Shown here one piece after another: positions 35,448 through 44,058 of a stretch of DNA of 64,000 nt (within the stretch, counting starts at the first letter, position 1; each line of letters opens with the position of its first letter). The position numbers and the translations under genes were made by a program. Origin of the DNA: Scandinavium ludwigii_A. GTDB taxonomy: Bacteria > Pseudomonadota > Gammaproteobacteria > Enterobacterales > Enterobacteriaceae. Where the stretch lies: assembly GCA_050516505.1 (NCBI GenBank), contig CP191518.1, forward strand, positions 1,364,001 to 1,428,000, in the 5' to 3' direction. The notes beneath the pieces are model-generated. The model saw only the letters and a program-made list of their open reading frames with translations, did not search any database and was not told where the DNA came from.

Positions 35448-36473
35448 TCACACCACCTTGCTGGGGTCGAAGGCGTCGCGTACGGCTTCACCAATGAAAA
35501 TCAGTAGCGACAGCAGCACTGCCACCGATAAAAACGCGGTGATCCCAAGCCACGGTGCCTGTAAGTTATTTTTGCCCTGAAGCAGTAATTCGCCCAGCGA
35601 AGGCGAACCCAGCGGCAGACCAAATCCGAGGAAATCGAGCGAGGTAAGCGTGGTGATCGAACTGCACAAAATAAACGGCAAGAAGGTCAGGGTTGCGACC
35701 ATCGCGTTGGGCAGCATATGGCGGAAGATAATGCCGCGGTCGCTAACGCCCAGCGCCTGTGCGGCGCGGATGTAGTCAAAATTACGCGCGCGCAGAAACT
35801 CAGCGCGAACCACGCCGACCAGTGTCATCCAGCCGAACAGCACGGTTATCGCCAGTAGCCACCAGAAATTAGGCTGAATAACGCTGGAAAGCAGAATGAT
35901 TAAAAACAGCGTCGGCATGCCGGACCACACTTCAATGAAGCGCTGACCCCACAAATCGATTTTGCCGCCGTAATAACCCTGTAACGCGCCCGCCAGCACG
36001 CCCATTACGCTTGAGCACAGGGTCAACATCAGGCCAAACAGCAGCGAGATGCGGGTGCCGTAAAGAATACGCGCCAGCACATCGCCGCCGTTGGCGTCAG
36101 TGCCGAGCCAGTTTTGAGCCGACGGTGGGGCAGGGAAGGGGCGGTCGGTGGAAAAGTTAATCGAGTTGGCGCCAAAGCGAATCGGTGCCCACAGCACGCG
36201 GCCGTGATCGCTTAGCTGTTTTTGCAGCCACGGATCCTGATAATCGGCGGCGGTGGCAAACTGCCCGCCGAAGTCTTTCTCACTGTAGGTTTTCAGCGCC
36301 GGGAAATAAATGTCACCGTGATATTGCACGACAAGCGGCCTGTCGTTGGCGATAAGCTCTGAACACAGGCTGCAAGCAAAAATAATCAGGAACAGCACCA
36401 GCGACCAGTAGCCGCGGCGGTTATGACGAAAGCGTGCCCAGCGGGCCTGATTGACGGAGCTTAAACCTGGCAT
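35448..36473 (-). CDS. yejE: YejE, inner-membrane permease of YejABEF
   Basis: One of two membrane channel subunits for peptide and microcin C uptake. An N-terminal helix (YWSLVLFLIIFACSLCSELI) is followed by the OppC-type permease domain. The ATPase-contact loop EAA motif appears as AAQALGVSDRGIIFRHMLPN. 341 residues as in E. coli. The start codon overlaps the yejB stop by one base (TGATG), so translation is coupled. Confidence 0.96.
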   Translation of the reverse strand: MPGLSSVNQARWARFRHNRRGYWSLVLFLIIFACSLCSELIANDRPLVVQYHGDIYFPALKTYSEKDFGGQFATAADYQDPWLQKQLSDHGRVLWAPIRFGANSINFSTDRPFPAPPSAQNWLGTDANGGDVLARILYGTRISLLFGLMLTLCSSVMGVLAGALQGYYGGKIDLWGQRFIEVWSGMPTLFLIILLSSVIQPNFWWLLAITVLFGWMTLVGVVRAEFLRARNFDYIRAAQALGVSDRGIIFRHMLPNAMVATLTFLPFILCSSITTLTSLDFLGFGLPLGSPSLGELLLQGKNNLQAPWLGITAFLSVAVLLSLLIFIGEAVRDAFDPSKVV

Positions 36474-37567
36474 CAGCGACCCTCAAAATCAATGCGCGGA
36501 TCGACCAGCGTATAGCTGATGTCGCTGATGATATTCAGCAGCAGTCCGATCACGGTGAAAATATACAGTGTGCCAAACATCACTGGATAATCGCGGGAAA
36601 CGGTCGCCTCATAGCCGAGCAGACCCAGTCCGTTGAGCGAGAACATCACTTCAATCAGCAGCGATCCGGTGAAAAACATGCTGATAAATGTCGCCGGGAA
36701 CCCGGCTATGACCAGCAGCATGGCGTTACGGAAGATGTGTTTCCAGAGGATGTTTTTCTCGCTCACCCCTTTGGCGCGCGCGGTGACCACGTACTGTTTA
36801 CGGATTTCATCCATAAAGGAATTCTTGGTCAACATCGTCAATGCGGCAAAGCCACCGATCACCGTCGCCAGCACCGGCAGCGTAATGTGCCACAGATAAT
36901 CGGTGATTTTTTGATACCACGGCAGGGTGTCGAAACTGGCGGAAACCAGCCCGCGAAGGGGGAAGAGGTCGTAATAGCTACCGCCCGCAAACAGCACAAT
37001 CAGCACGATGGCGAACAGGAAGGCGGGAATAGCGTAACCGATGATGATGAAGGCGCTGCTCCAGGTGTCGAACCGCGTGCCGTTGTGGACGGCTTTACGG
37101 ATGCCCAACGGAATCGACACGAGGTAGATAATCAGCGTGCTCCATAAACCCAATGTTATTGAAACCGGCAGACTTTCTTTGATCAGCTGTACGACTGACG
37201 CGCTGCGGAACAGACTGTCGCCGAAGTCGAAACGCACGTAGTTCCACAGCATGGTGAAATAGCGCTCGTGCATCGGTTTGTCGAAACCATAGCGATGGGT
37301 AATTTCGGCGATCACTTCCGGGTCGAGACCGCGCCCACCGCGATACTGACTTTCATTGATCTTGCCCACACCGGTACGGGCATGTGTCGCGCCCATCCCC
37401 TCTGCGCCACCGCCCGGCATGCCGCCTTTGGTGCCAAATTCAATGGTGGCTATCGCCTGATCGACAGGGCCGCCGGGGGCAATCTGCACGATAAAAAAGT
37501 TGATGGTGATGATGGCCCACAGCGTAGGGATAACCAACAACAGTCGGCGAATCAGGTAAGCGCCCAT
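36473..37567 (-). CDS. yejB: YejB, inner-membrane permease of YejABEF
   Basis: OppB-type channel subunit. N-terminal MGAYLIRRLLLVIPTLWAII is the classic first helix of this family. The large loop with MPGGGAEGMGATHARTGVGK is typical for YejB. The permease EAA loop is seen in VTARAKGVSEKNILWKHIFR. 364 residues, equal to E. coli. Follows yejA after 9 bp. Confidence 0.96.
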   Translation of the reverse strand: MGAYLIRRLLLVIPTLWAIITINFFIVQIAPGGPVDQAIATIEFGTKGGMPGGGAEGMGATHARTGVGKINESQYRGGRGLDPEVIAEITHRYGFDKPMHERYFTMLWNYVRFDFGDSLFRSASVVQLIKESLPVSITLGLWSTLIIYLVSIPLGIRKAVHNGTRFDTWSSAFIIIGYAIPAFLFAIVLIVLFAGGSYYDLFPLRGLVSASFDTLPWYQKITDYLWHITLPVLATVIGGFAALTMLTKNSFMDEIRKQYVVTARAKGVSEKNILWKHIFRNAMLLVIAGFPATFISMFFTGSLLIEVMFSLNGLGLLGYEATVSRDYPVMFGTLYIFTVIGLLLNIISDISYTLVDPRIDFEGR

Positions 37568-37576
37568 CTTTGCTCC

Positions 37577-39391
37577 TTAACGCCGTGCTTCGGGCAGTTT
37601 CGCCGCTTTATTGACGTCGTACCACCAGTTATCAAAGCCCAGCGAATAGATGGGACGAACCGCCGGATGCGAGAATTTATCCCAGTACGCCATGCGGTCT
37701 GAGGCCATAAACCACATCGGCAGCTGGTAGTAATTCCAGGTTAACACGCGGTCCAGTGCGCGCCCAAGCGGCAGAAGTTTCTGTTTGTTACCTTCCCAGC
37801 GAATCATCTGTTTAATCAGATTATCAATCACCGGGCTGCTGACGCCGGGACCGTTATAGCTCGAGTTGATATATTCCGATGACCAGGATATTTGCAGGTC
37901 GCTGCCGCTCGGCCATGGCATCGCTCGCCACAGGCGCGGCATCATGTCGTAATCGCGGGTGCGCATTCGGTTGGTGACTTGTGACAAATCGACCTGACGA
38001 ACGTCCATCGTCACGCCGAGGCGCTTCAAATTGTGCTGGAATGGCATGACCCATTGATTGTTACCCGCTGACGGCAGCAGCAGTTCGAATTGCAGCGGCT
38101 TGCCGGTTTTGGCATTGACGCGCTGTTGGCCTTTCAGCACCCAACCGGCGTCGGTCAGGAGTTTGTTTGCCTTCAGCAGGTTTTCTCTGTCGAAGCCGTT
38201 ACCGTTGGATTTCGGCGGCGAATAAATTGAGGTGAACACTTCCGGCGGCAATTCTTTTTTCATCGGGGCCAGCAGTACCAGCTCGTCGGCGTCGGGATAG
38301 CCGCGCGCCGCATATTCGGTATTCTGGAAATAACTGTTTGTCCGGCTGTAGGCTCCGTAAAACAGCGCTTTATTCATCCATTCAAAATCAAATGCCAGGC
38401 CGATGGCTTCGCGCACGCTGCGATCGGCAAACACCGGGCGCTGAGTATTGAACGTCAGCCAGCGCGTGTCCTGCGCGGAGTCGTTTTTCTCTTCTTCTTT
38501 GACGATGTAATGGTTGCTGAAATTTTTGCCGATGTAACGGGTGGCCCAGTTTTTAGGACTGGTTTCGGTGCGGAAATCAAAAGCCCCGGCCTTGAAGGCT
38601 TCAAAAGCCACGTTATCGTCGAGATAATAGTCATAGCGAAGGGTGTCGAAATTCCAGCGTCCACGATTCACCGGTAAATCCGCCGCCCAATAGTCTTTCA
38701 CCCGGGAATAGACCACGTACTGGCCCATCTTCCATGCGGTAATTTTATAGGGGCCGTTAGCCAATGGCGGGGTGGAGAGCGGGTCGCTGAGCTTATGATT
38801 GCGCCAGAATTTTTCCGGCATCACCGGCAGCGTAAACAGGCTCAGCATGTCCTCTTTGCTCGGCTTCGCAAGCTCAATGCGCACGGTCAGCGGCGCGATA
38901 GCTTTCACCGTGGTGCCTTTATATATCAACCGAAATTGCGGCACGCCTTCGGTCATAAACTTGTGAAAAGTGAAGGCGACATCTTTTGCGGTGACTTTGC
39001 TGCCGTCATGAAAACGGGCGCGGGGGTTGAGGGTCACTTCGGCCCAGGAAAAATCGTCAGCATAGCGGGCCACATCCGCAATCAGCGGGTAATAGCTACC
39101 GGGTTCGTCGTCTGAAGTCGTAAACAGGGCGTCATACAGCGCACCGGTACGCTCGGCGGCGCTGCCACGCAGCGCAAAACGGTTGAAGTTGTCGAAGGTG
39201 CCCAGGGCTGACAGCGTGACCGCGCCGCCTTTCGGCGCCGCCGGATTCACGTAGTCGTAATGGCTAAAGTTAATGGCGTACTTCGGTTCGCCAATCACGG
39301 CAAACGCGTAGCTTTCCTTTATGGTTTGCGCCTGCGCTGCCGTGAGGATCAACAGCGTAAGCATCAATAAACCCATGCGCACAACAATCAC
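37577..39391 (-). CDS. yejA: YejA, periplasmic peptide-binding protein of YejABEF
   Basis: Solute-binding protein delivering peptides and microcin C to YejBE. A signal peptide (about 21 residues) ends in AQA, then TIKESYAFAVIGEPKYAINF. The large SBP_bac_5 (oligopeptide-binding) domain has WAEVTLNPRARFHDGSKVTA and DVRQVDLSQVTNRMRTRDYD. 604 residues, same as E. coli. GTG at 39391 with AAGGAA 8 bases upstream; an ATG five codons in is possible. Begins the yejABEF operon. Confidence 0.96.
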   Translation of the reverse strand: MIVVRMGLLMLTLLILTAAQAQTIKESYAFAVIGEPKYAINFSHYDYVNPAAPKGGAVTLSALGTFDNFNRFALRGSAAERTGALYDALFTTSDDEPGSYYPLIADVARYADDFSWAEVTLNPRARFHDGSKVTAKDVAFTFHKFMTEGVPQFRLIYKGTTVKAIAPLTVRIELAKPSKEDMLSLFTLPVMPEKFWRNHKLSDPLSTPPLANGPYKITAWKMGQYVVYSRVKDYWAADLPVNRGRWNFDTLRYDYYLDDNVAFEAFKAGAFDFRTETSPKNWATRYIGKNFSNHYIVKEEEKNDSAQDTRWLTFNTQRPVFADRSVREAIGLAFDFEWMNKALFYGAYSRTNSYFQNTEYAARGYPDADELVLLAPMKKELPPEVFTSIYSPPKSNGNGFDRENLLKANKLLTDAGWVLKGQQRVNAKTGKPLQFELLLPSAGNNQWVMPFQHNLKRLGVTMDVRQVDLSQVTNRMRTRDYDMMPRLWRAMPWPSGSDLQISWSSEYINSSYNGPGVSSPVIDNLIKQMIRWEGNKQKLLPLGRALDRVLTWNYYQLPMWFMASDRMAYWDKFSHPAVRPIYSLGFDNWWYDVNKAAKLPEARR

Positions 39392-39455
39392 CGGTATTTA
39401 TTCCTTCTGCGGTCATTAGGGCAATTCACTCATCTTGTTGAATCATAAGTGACGC

Positions 39456-41018
39456 TCAGTCCGTTGTGAAATAATTCTCTGGTTTTGCATGGGCTTCGAG
39501 TAGTTTTTCGAGCGTCAGTGGGCGGCTTACCCAGTACCCTTGCAGGAAGTTGACGCCGTGCTCGCGCAGCCAGTTGGCCTGTTCCTGCGTTTCCACGCCT
39601 TCTGCCACGGTGACCAGATTCATTTTTTTAGCCAGCGTCAACACGGCGTCCAGAACCGGAGACGTCACCGTTTCGGTACCGATGGCATTGATAAAGCCAC
39701 GATCGATTTTCAGGTAGTCGAACGAATATCGCTCAAGATAGATCAGCGCGCTATGTCCAGTGCCGAAGTCATCGATCGCTATTTCATAACCTTCGTGGTG
39801 CAGCCATTCGAACAGCTTCATGGCCTGCCGCTGGTTGAGCATGTCGCGCTCGGTAATCTCCAGCACCAGCTGGAAGTAATTCGGCGGCAGCATGGCGCTG
39901 AGATCCCGCAGATCCTGCTGGAAACTTTCTGACAGCAAATGCGCCGGGGCGATGTTGATCCCCAGTTTCGCCCCCGGCGGGAGCAAACGTTGCAACACCG
40001 GCGCGTCTTTGGCGATCAGCTCAAACAGATGGCGGGTCAGCGGGACAATCAGCTGCTGGGCTTCAGCAAAGCTAATGAACGCGTCAGGAGGTATCTCGCC
40101 TGCAGCAGGGTGTTTCCAGCGCATTAGCACTTCCACTCCGCGGATTTGCATATCCTGGGCATCAACGACCGGCTGATAGACTACCGAGAACTGGTTGCGC
40201 TTAATGGCGGTGGTGATTTCCCTTCCAGGACGCAAACGAACGGTAAGCACATAGTAGCAGAGCAACCCAGAGAGCAAGCCGCACATCACGCCCATCAGCA
40301 GCGAGTACTGCAAATTCTCGACGGCCCACGCATCGCCATAGACGTTCACCGTCAAAGGAAGATTATTGATTTGCGCGGTACGGATAGGCGTGCCTTTCAG
40401 CTCGCTAACCGCCAACGGATGCGGGCTGAAAGTGGAAATAGCGGTGTTATCGGCAATTATCGAAATGCCACTGAATTGATTCTGGCGTGAGGAGTAGAGT
40501 ATCCACGGCATCAGACTGGCGTTAATCGAGGTGAAAACGCCGCGGTTTTCCAGCAGTGGACTGCGCACCCACAGGGCAAATGCGGGGCGTTGCGGCAACA
40601 TCGGCGTACCGGGAAGGATTTCGATATCCAGTGATTTCGTGAAATCCACCTGCGGGACCAGCTGTTTCATCGGCACGTTCATTTCGCCGGTGGCCGAAGA
40701 GCAGGTGGCGTTATTGTTATTCACCAACAGAAAAGCGCGGACGTTGAGGCTAAAGGCGGCCCGGGACGTTAACTCGGAGGCAACGTCGGTACAGCGACTC
40801 AGGGTCAGCGGCTGGAGTTTATCCACCGTATTCAGCAGTTCGCCAAAATAGCCGTTCAGGTATTTCTGCAAATCGTGAATGATGATATCGAATTGTTCAG
40901 CGCGTTTATGATGGAAAATCATGAGCTGCGCACTGCCGGCCAGTAAAGCAACCACCACACCCAGCAACAGACTAGAGAAGAGGATCTTGCGGCCGATTGA
41001 GAAGTAGCGCGTGAACAT
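39456..41018 (-). CDS. pdeN: PdeN (Rtn) cyclic-di-GMP phosphodiesterase
   Basis: Inner-membrane EAL enzyme. Two membrane helices (about residues 12-34 and 235-257) flank a CSS-motif periplasmic sensor with cysteines in LSRCTDV and TCSSATGEM; in this family a disulfide there controls activity. The EAL domain has EVLMRW (Glu kept, Ala to Val), GINIAP, LEITER, IDDFGTGHSAL, KIDRGF, AEGVET and LQGYW, so all catalytic residues are present. ATG 41018 matches E. coli; the frame extends to 41090. 520 residues versus 518. Fourth c-di-GMP gene in the window, but of a different sensor class from the three-gene cluster. Confidence 0.95.
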   Translation of the reverse strand: MFTRYFSIGRKILFSSLLLGVVVALLAGSAQLMIFHHKRAEQFDIIIHDLQKYLNGYFGELLNTVDKLQPLTLSRCTDVASELTSRAAFSLNVRAFLLVNNNNATCSSATGEMNVPMKQLVPQVDFTKSLDIEILPGTPMLPQRPAFALWVRSPLLENRGVFTSINASLMPWILYSSRQNQFSGISIIADNTAISTFSPHPLAVSELKGTPIRTAQINNLPLTVNVYGDAWAVENLQYSLLMGVMCGLLSGLLCYYVLTVRLRPGREITTAIKRNQFSVVYQPVVDAQDMQIRGVEVLMRWKHPAAGEIPPDAFISFAEAQQLIVPLTRHLFELIAKDAPVLQRLLPPGAKLGINIAPAHLLSESFQQDLRDLSAMLPPNYFQLVLEITERDMLNQRQAMKLFEWLHHEGYEIAIDDFGTGHSALIYLERYSFDYLKIDRGFINAIGTETVTSPVLDAVLTLAKKMNLVTVAEGVETQEQANWLREHGVNFLQGYWVSRPLTLEKLLEAHAKPENYFTTD

Positions 41019-41130
41019 AGCTTTCTTTATCCATGAAATTTGAAACGGTAATTCAACGCTGTGGGACGCAGGGCTGCGTCTTTCCAGCATAGTCTATTTC
41101 GCCATCCTGGCAGGCAGAGACGGTAGAAGA

Positions 41131-41163
41131 AAAAAAAAGCACTGCTAAGCAGTGCTTTTTTTT
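41131..41163. terminator. Strong terminator between pdeN promoter and mepS
   Basis: A9 GCACTGC TAA GCAGTGC T8: a perfect 7-bp GC-rich stem extended by A-T pairs on both sides. It ends mepS on the minus strand. Confidence 0.92.
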
Positions 41164-41209
41164 CTGATTCTCGCTGTCAGCCAAGGGAAAACCGACAGCA
41201 AGAAGAACA

Positions 41210-41779
41210 TCAGGAACGACTCAGGACACGTCGCGCTTCGTTATAGCGCTTGTTCCAGTACGGCTCACTCATGTTTGAAATCGTCACACCACTGCTGGTG
41301 GATGCATGAACGAACTGGTTGTTGCCGATATAGATACCGACATGGCGACCCGTCGACCCGGCGCGGAACAGCACTAAATCACCGGTGCGCAGTTGAGTGC
41401 GCTTAATCGACTTGCCCATTTCCTGCTGCTCGTAAGTCGAGCGAGGCAAGTCCATACCAAATTGTTCACGGAAGGTACGCTGGACGAAGGCGGAACAATC
41501 AATACCGCGTTTCGTTTCGCCACCCAGACGGTAGCGTACACCTTTCCAGCTGGCGTACTGATCCATCAAGCGAGTCTTAACATCAAGATTACGCACCATG
41601 GATTCAAATTCATCCTGAGAGGCTTGCAGTGACGAAGGATCTTCGTTACCCACAGCATGCGTCTCAGAATGCATATTATTTGCGGTGTTTGTCGTACTAC
41701 ATGCAGAAAGCAGGACCGCGACTGCTACCGCGGGTATTGCCCGCAGGATGTATCTCAAAATTGGTTGAGATTTGACCAT
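41210..41779 (-). CDS. mepS: MepS (Spr) murein DD-endopeptidase
   Basis: Outer-membrane lipoprotein that cuts D-Ala-mDAP cross-links so that the murein sac can grow; degraded by the NlpI-Prc system. The lipobox LLSAC gives Cys at about residue 27. An NlpC/P60 catalytic domain (about 70-189) has the nucleophile in KRGIDCSAFVQ, the histidine in GRHVGIYIG and the third residue His in FVHAS. 189 residues, one longer than E. coli. Divided from pdeN by a terminator; a perfect 16-bp palindrome lies 110 bp upstream. Confidence 0.96.
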   Translation of the reverse strand: MVKSQPILRYILRAIPAVAVAVLLSACSTTNTANNMHSETHAVGNEDPSSLQASQDEFESMVRNLDVKTRLMDQYASWKGVRYRLGGETKRGIDCSAFVQRTFREQFGMDLPRSTYEQQEMGKSIKRTQLRTGDLVLFRAGSTGRHVGIYIGNNQFVHASTSSGVTISNMSEPYWNKRYNEARRVLSRS

Positions 41780-41888
41780 GTGATTTATTTTCCCTTGAAG
41801 TCCTTAACGATAAAAACCGTTATAAAAATGCCAACCGTGATGAGACTAAATACCTGCCATCAATGAGACAATTCCCGAAGCGTGAAAA

Positions 41889-41904
41889 TGTGCAGTACTG
41901 CACA
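41889..41904. promoter_or_regulatory. 16-bp perfect palindrome upstream of mepS
   Basis: TGTGCAGTACTGCACA reads the same on both strands. It lies 110 bp before the mepS ATG in an otherwise AT-rich stretch, a position suited to an operator. No regulator is known to me for this exact site. Confidence 0.35.
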
Positions 41905-42148
41905 AATTTATTCACTTCCTGAATAATTTATCTCTGGAAAGACAAAACGAGATTGAGATTACCCTATCAAAACCGGGCTGGCTAGCGCTTTTACGGGATT
42001 TTTAATAAGAAATTGTGATAGGCAAAGAGAGGATTCTGCTATGGCGAAAAATAGCGGAAAAGATGCGCGTTAAATAGGCAATTCGCTCATTTTTAAGCAA
42101 AATCTGATGACCGGAAAATGACGAGATTGAATATTTTTTCTTCAATGC

Positions 42149-42180
42149 ATCATCAAGGATCGAAAACGATCCTTGATGAT
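42149..42180. terminator. 14-bp perfect hairpin downstream of lpxT
   Basis: ATCATCAAGGATCG AAAA CGATCCTTGATGAT, a 14-bp stem with a 4-base loop, beginning 16 bases after the lpxT stop. It has no T-run immediately after it on the minus strand, so it may act as a weak terminator or messenger-stabilising stem-loop. Confidence 0.6.
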
Positions 42181-42195
42181 GATGAATAATTTTGG

Positions 42196-42915
42196 TTAGG
42201 AACTTGTTTTGTTTTTGTTATTTGAGCCGGGTAAATGGCGATCAAACAGGGTAATTGTTTTATCGCTGAGCGATGTCAGCAGGATCCATGGCATGCCAAT
42301 CAGGACCGCTGTCAGTGATCCAACCGCAATATCGGTGAACCAGTGAGCGCCAATCATTACGCGTGGGAAGGCAAAAACCACAGAAATAATCAGGGCTACG
42401 GCAAAGGCTTTACGACCAAAATATCGCCACATAAAGGTGGAGAATATCAGCAGCATCATCCCGTGATCGCCAGGAAAACTGTCTTTTGATGCGTCCTTAG
42501 TCGAAATATGCAGCAGGGCGCTGACCCGATAGCTATCAGGGAAAAACAGCGACGGGCTGGCGCGTTTGACCGGCATTAAATGTTGCGCGAGTTGGTTAAC
42601 CACGACGGCCGCCAGCAGCATCACCAGGCCAATAATAATAATTTTACGGCGACCCTGTGGCGTTTCTTTCAGCCAGAAGTTGAGCATCACGCAGCCCATC
42701 GCCAGCAGCGAGCAGGCGTCAAAAGCGCGATTGTTGGTGATGGCGAGGAACCACACATAAGCGTGGCTGTCGTCCAGCCCCTGATTAAAGAAGTGGAAAA
42801 TACCGGAGTCGAGCGGGAACCAGAACCCATGATTGGCGGGTAAAAACCAGCTCAAAAAGAGAGCCAGACCGGCGATGTTCAGCAGTAATATAAGGGGAAT
42901 TCGAGTTTTCATCAT
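42196..42915 (-). CDS. lpxT: LpxT (YeiU) lipid A 1-diphosphate synthase
   Basis: Inner-membrane PAP2-family enzyme that moves a phosphate from undecaprenyl pyrophosphate to the 1-phosphate of lipid A. Six helices; acid phosphatase motifs KRASPSLFFPD, FPGDHGMML and VMIGAHWFTD with the catalytic histidines. About 239 residues against 237 in E. coli. The start is ATG 42915 (or the next ATG 42912); the longest frame uses a TTG with no support. Placed between yeiR and mepS as in E. coli. Confidence 0.94.
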   Translation of the reverse strand: MMKTRIPLILLLNIAGLALFLSWFLPANHGFWFPLDSGIFHFFNQGLDDSHAYVWFLAITNNRAFDACSLLAMGCVMLNFWLKETPQGRRKIIIIGLVMLLAAVVVNQLAQHLMPVKRASPSLFFPDSYRVSALLHISTKDASKDSFPGDHGMMLLIFSTFMWRYFGRKAFAVALIISVVFAFPRVMIGAHWFTDIAVGSLTAVLIGMPWILLTSLSDKTITLFDRHLPGSNNKNKTSS

Positions 42916-42957
42916 TAGAGTCTTCAAAGCAGGTAAAACACGCGCAACATACCGACG

Positions 42958-43935
42958 TTAACTTAAACGAAGCTTCAACAAGGTTGACTGTAGTGCATTC
43001 CAGTCAGTCTCGCTGTCATTGATCAGTTCAATGCGGCTGTCGGGGGGCGCAACGGACTGGGTTTCGATTTGCAGGTCAGCGCCCTGACGATTAATACGGA
43101 CTAATCCTTCCGCAATACGCATCACGCCTTTCACCCGCGAAACCGGTGCCAGACGGGCCCATTCCAGCAGGCCAATCGTGTCAAACTGAGTGTCAGCATC
43201 AAAAATCCAGCCACAGGCCTGATGACCCTGACCGCTGTTAATGCTGCGGCGCCAGCGCTGATGTTCAGGTAAATTCAACGCCGCCAGACCTTTGTTCGAG
43301 GCATGGCTGTGCGAATGCGCAGCGCTCTCTGGCAGATCCGCCAGATTTCTGCGTGGTAAATCTAACAATGCACTGTCGATTGCGCCCTGAGTGGCTTGTA
43401 CATATTGGCGTGCGCCACCGTAGGTTTGCCACCAGCGTTCGAACGCCTGTTGGCTTTCTGGCGTTGTGCGATCACTTTTGTTCGCCACAATGATATCGGC
43501 AGCCGCGAGTTGATCGCGGAAGTTCTCATTGGCAACCGCTTTTTCATCGAGCAGCTGACGCGGATCGAGCACGCACAGCGTGGCACGCAAATCGATCCAC
43601 GGCTCATAAACGGGCGCGGTAAGGATATCGAGGATTTGCTTCGGATGGCCGAGCCCGGTCGGTTCAATCAGCAGACGGTCAGGCTTACCCTGACGCAGCA
43701 GAGTGTTAAGCCCCACTTGCATTGGCAACCCATTGACGCAGCACATGCAACCGCCGGGGATCTCTTTGAGCAGCGCTCCGCTGTCAGCCAGCAGCGCACC
43801 GTCGATACCGACTTCGCCGAATTCATTGACCAGCACCGCCCACTTTTCATCAGCCGGTTTATTCGCCAATAAATGCAGAATGGAGGTCGTTTTACCGCTG
43901 CCGAGAAAGCCGGTAATCAGGTTCGTTAGCGTCAC
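42958..43935 (-). CDS. yeiR: YeiR zinc-binding GTPase (COG0523)
   Basis: CobW/COG0523 GTPase, an enzyme family that inserts or buffers zinc and other metals; E. coli YeiR binds zinc and hydrolyses GTP. Walker A GFLGSGKTTS near the start, the metal CxCC motif GGCMCCVNG, the base-specificity ANKSD, and a histidine-rich stretch (SAAHSHSHASNKG) before the C-terminal domain. I use GTG 43935 with GGAG upstream, matching E. coli MTRTNLITGF; the frame runs to 44034. 325 residues versus 328. Confidence 0.93.
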   Translation of the reverse strand: MTLTNLITGFLGSGKTTSILHLLANKPADEKWAVLVNEFGEVGIDGALLADSGALLKEIPGGCMCCVNGLPMQVGLNTLLRQGKPDRLLIEPTGLGHPKQILDILTAPVYEPWIDLRATLCVLDPRQLLDEKAVANENFRDQLAAADIIVANKSDRTTPESQQAFERWWQTYGGARQYVQATQGAIDSALLDLPRRNLADLPESAAHSHSHASNKGLAALNLPEHQRWRRSINSGQGHQACGWIFDADTQFDTIGLLEWARLAPVSRVKGVMRIAEGLVRINRQGADLQIETQSVAPPDSRIELINDSETDWNALQSTLLKLRLS

Positions 43936-44058
43936 GTTGGCTCCAGGATGAACATCTGTAATAAAATAACAGTGTGCAATATCCTGGCGAAAAATGATGG
44001 AAAAGAGAAGACGTGGGGCGGACAGAAAATACATCTGTCCGCGATATAGCAGGATCTG

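Larger units (their letters stand above)
41780..42195. promoter_or_regulatory. mepS promoter region and lpxT 3' flank
   Basis: 416 bp without a gene. It holds a 16-bp perfect palindrome (41889-41904) and a perfect 14-bp hairpin (42149-42180), each listed separately. The rest is AT-rich with no motif I can name; a -10-like TATAAT variant lies near 41935. Confidence 0.4.
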
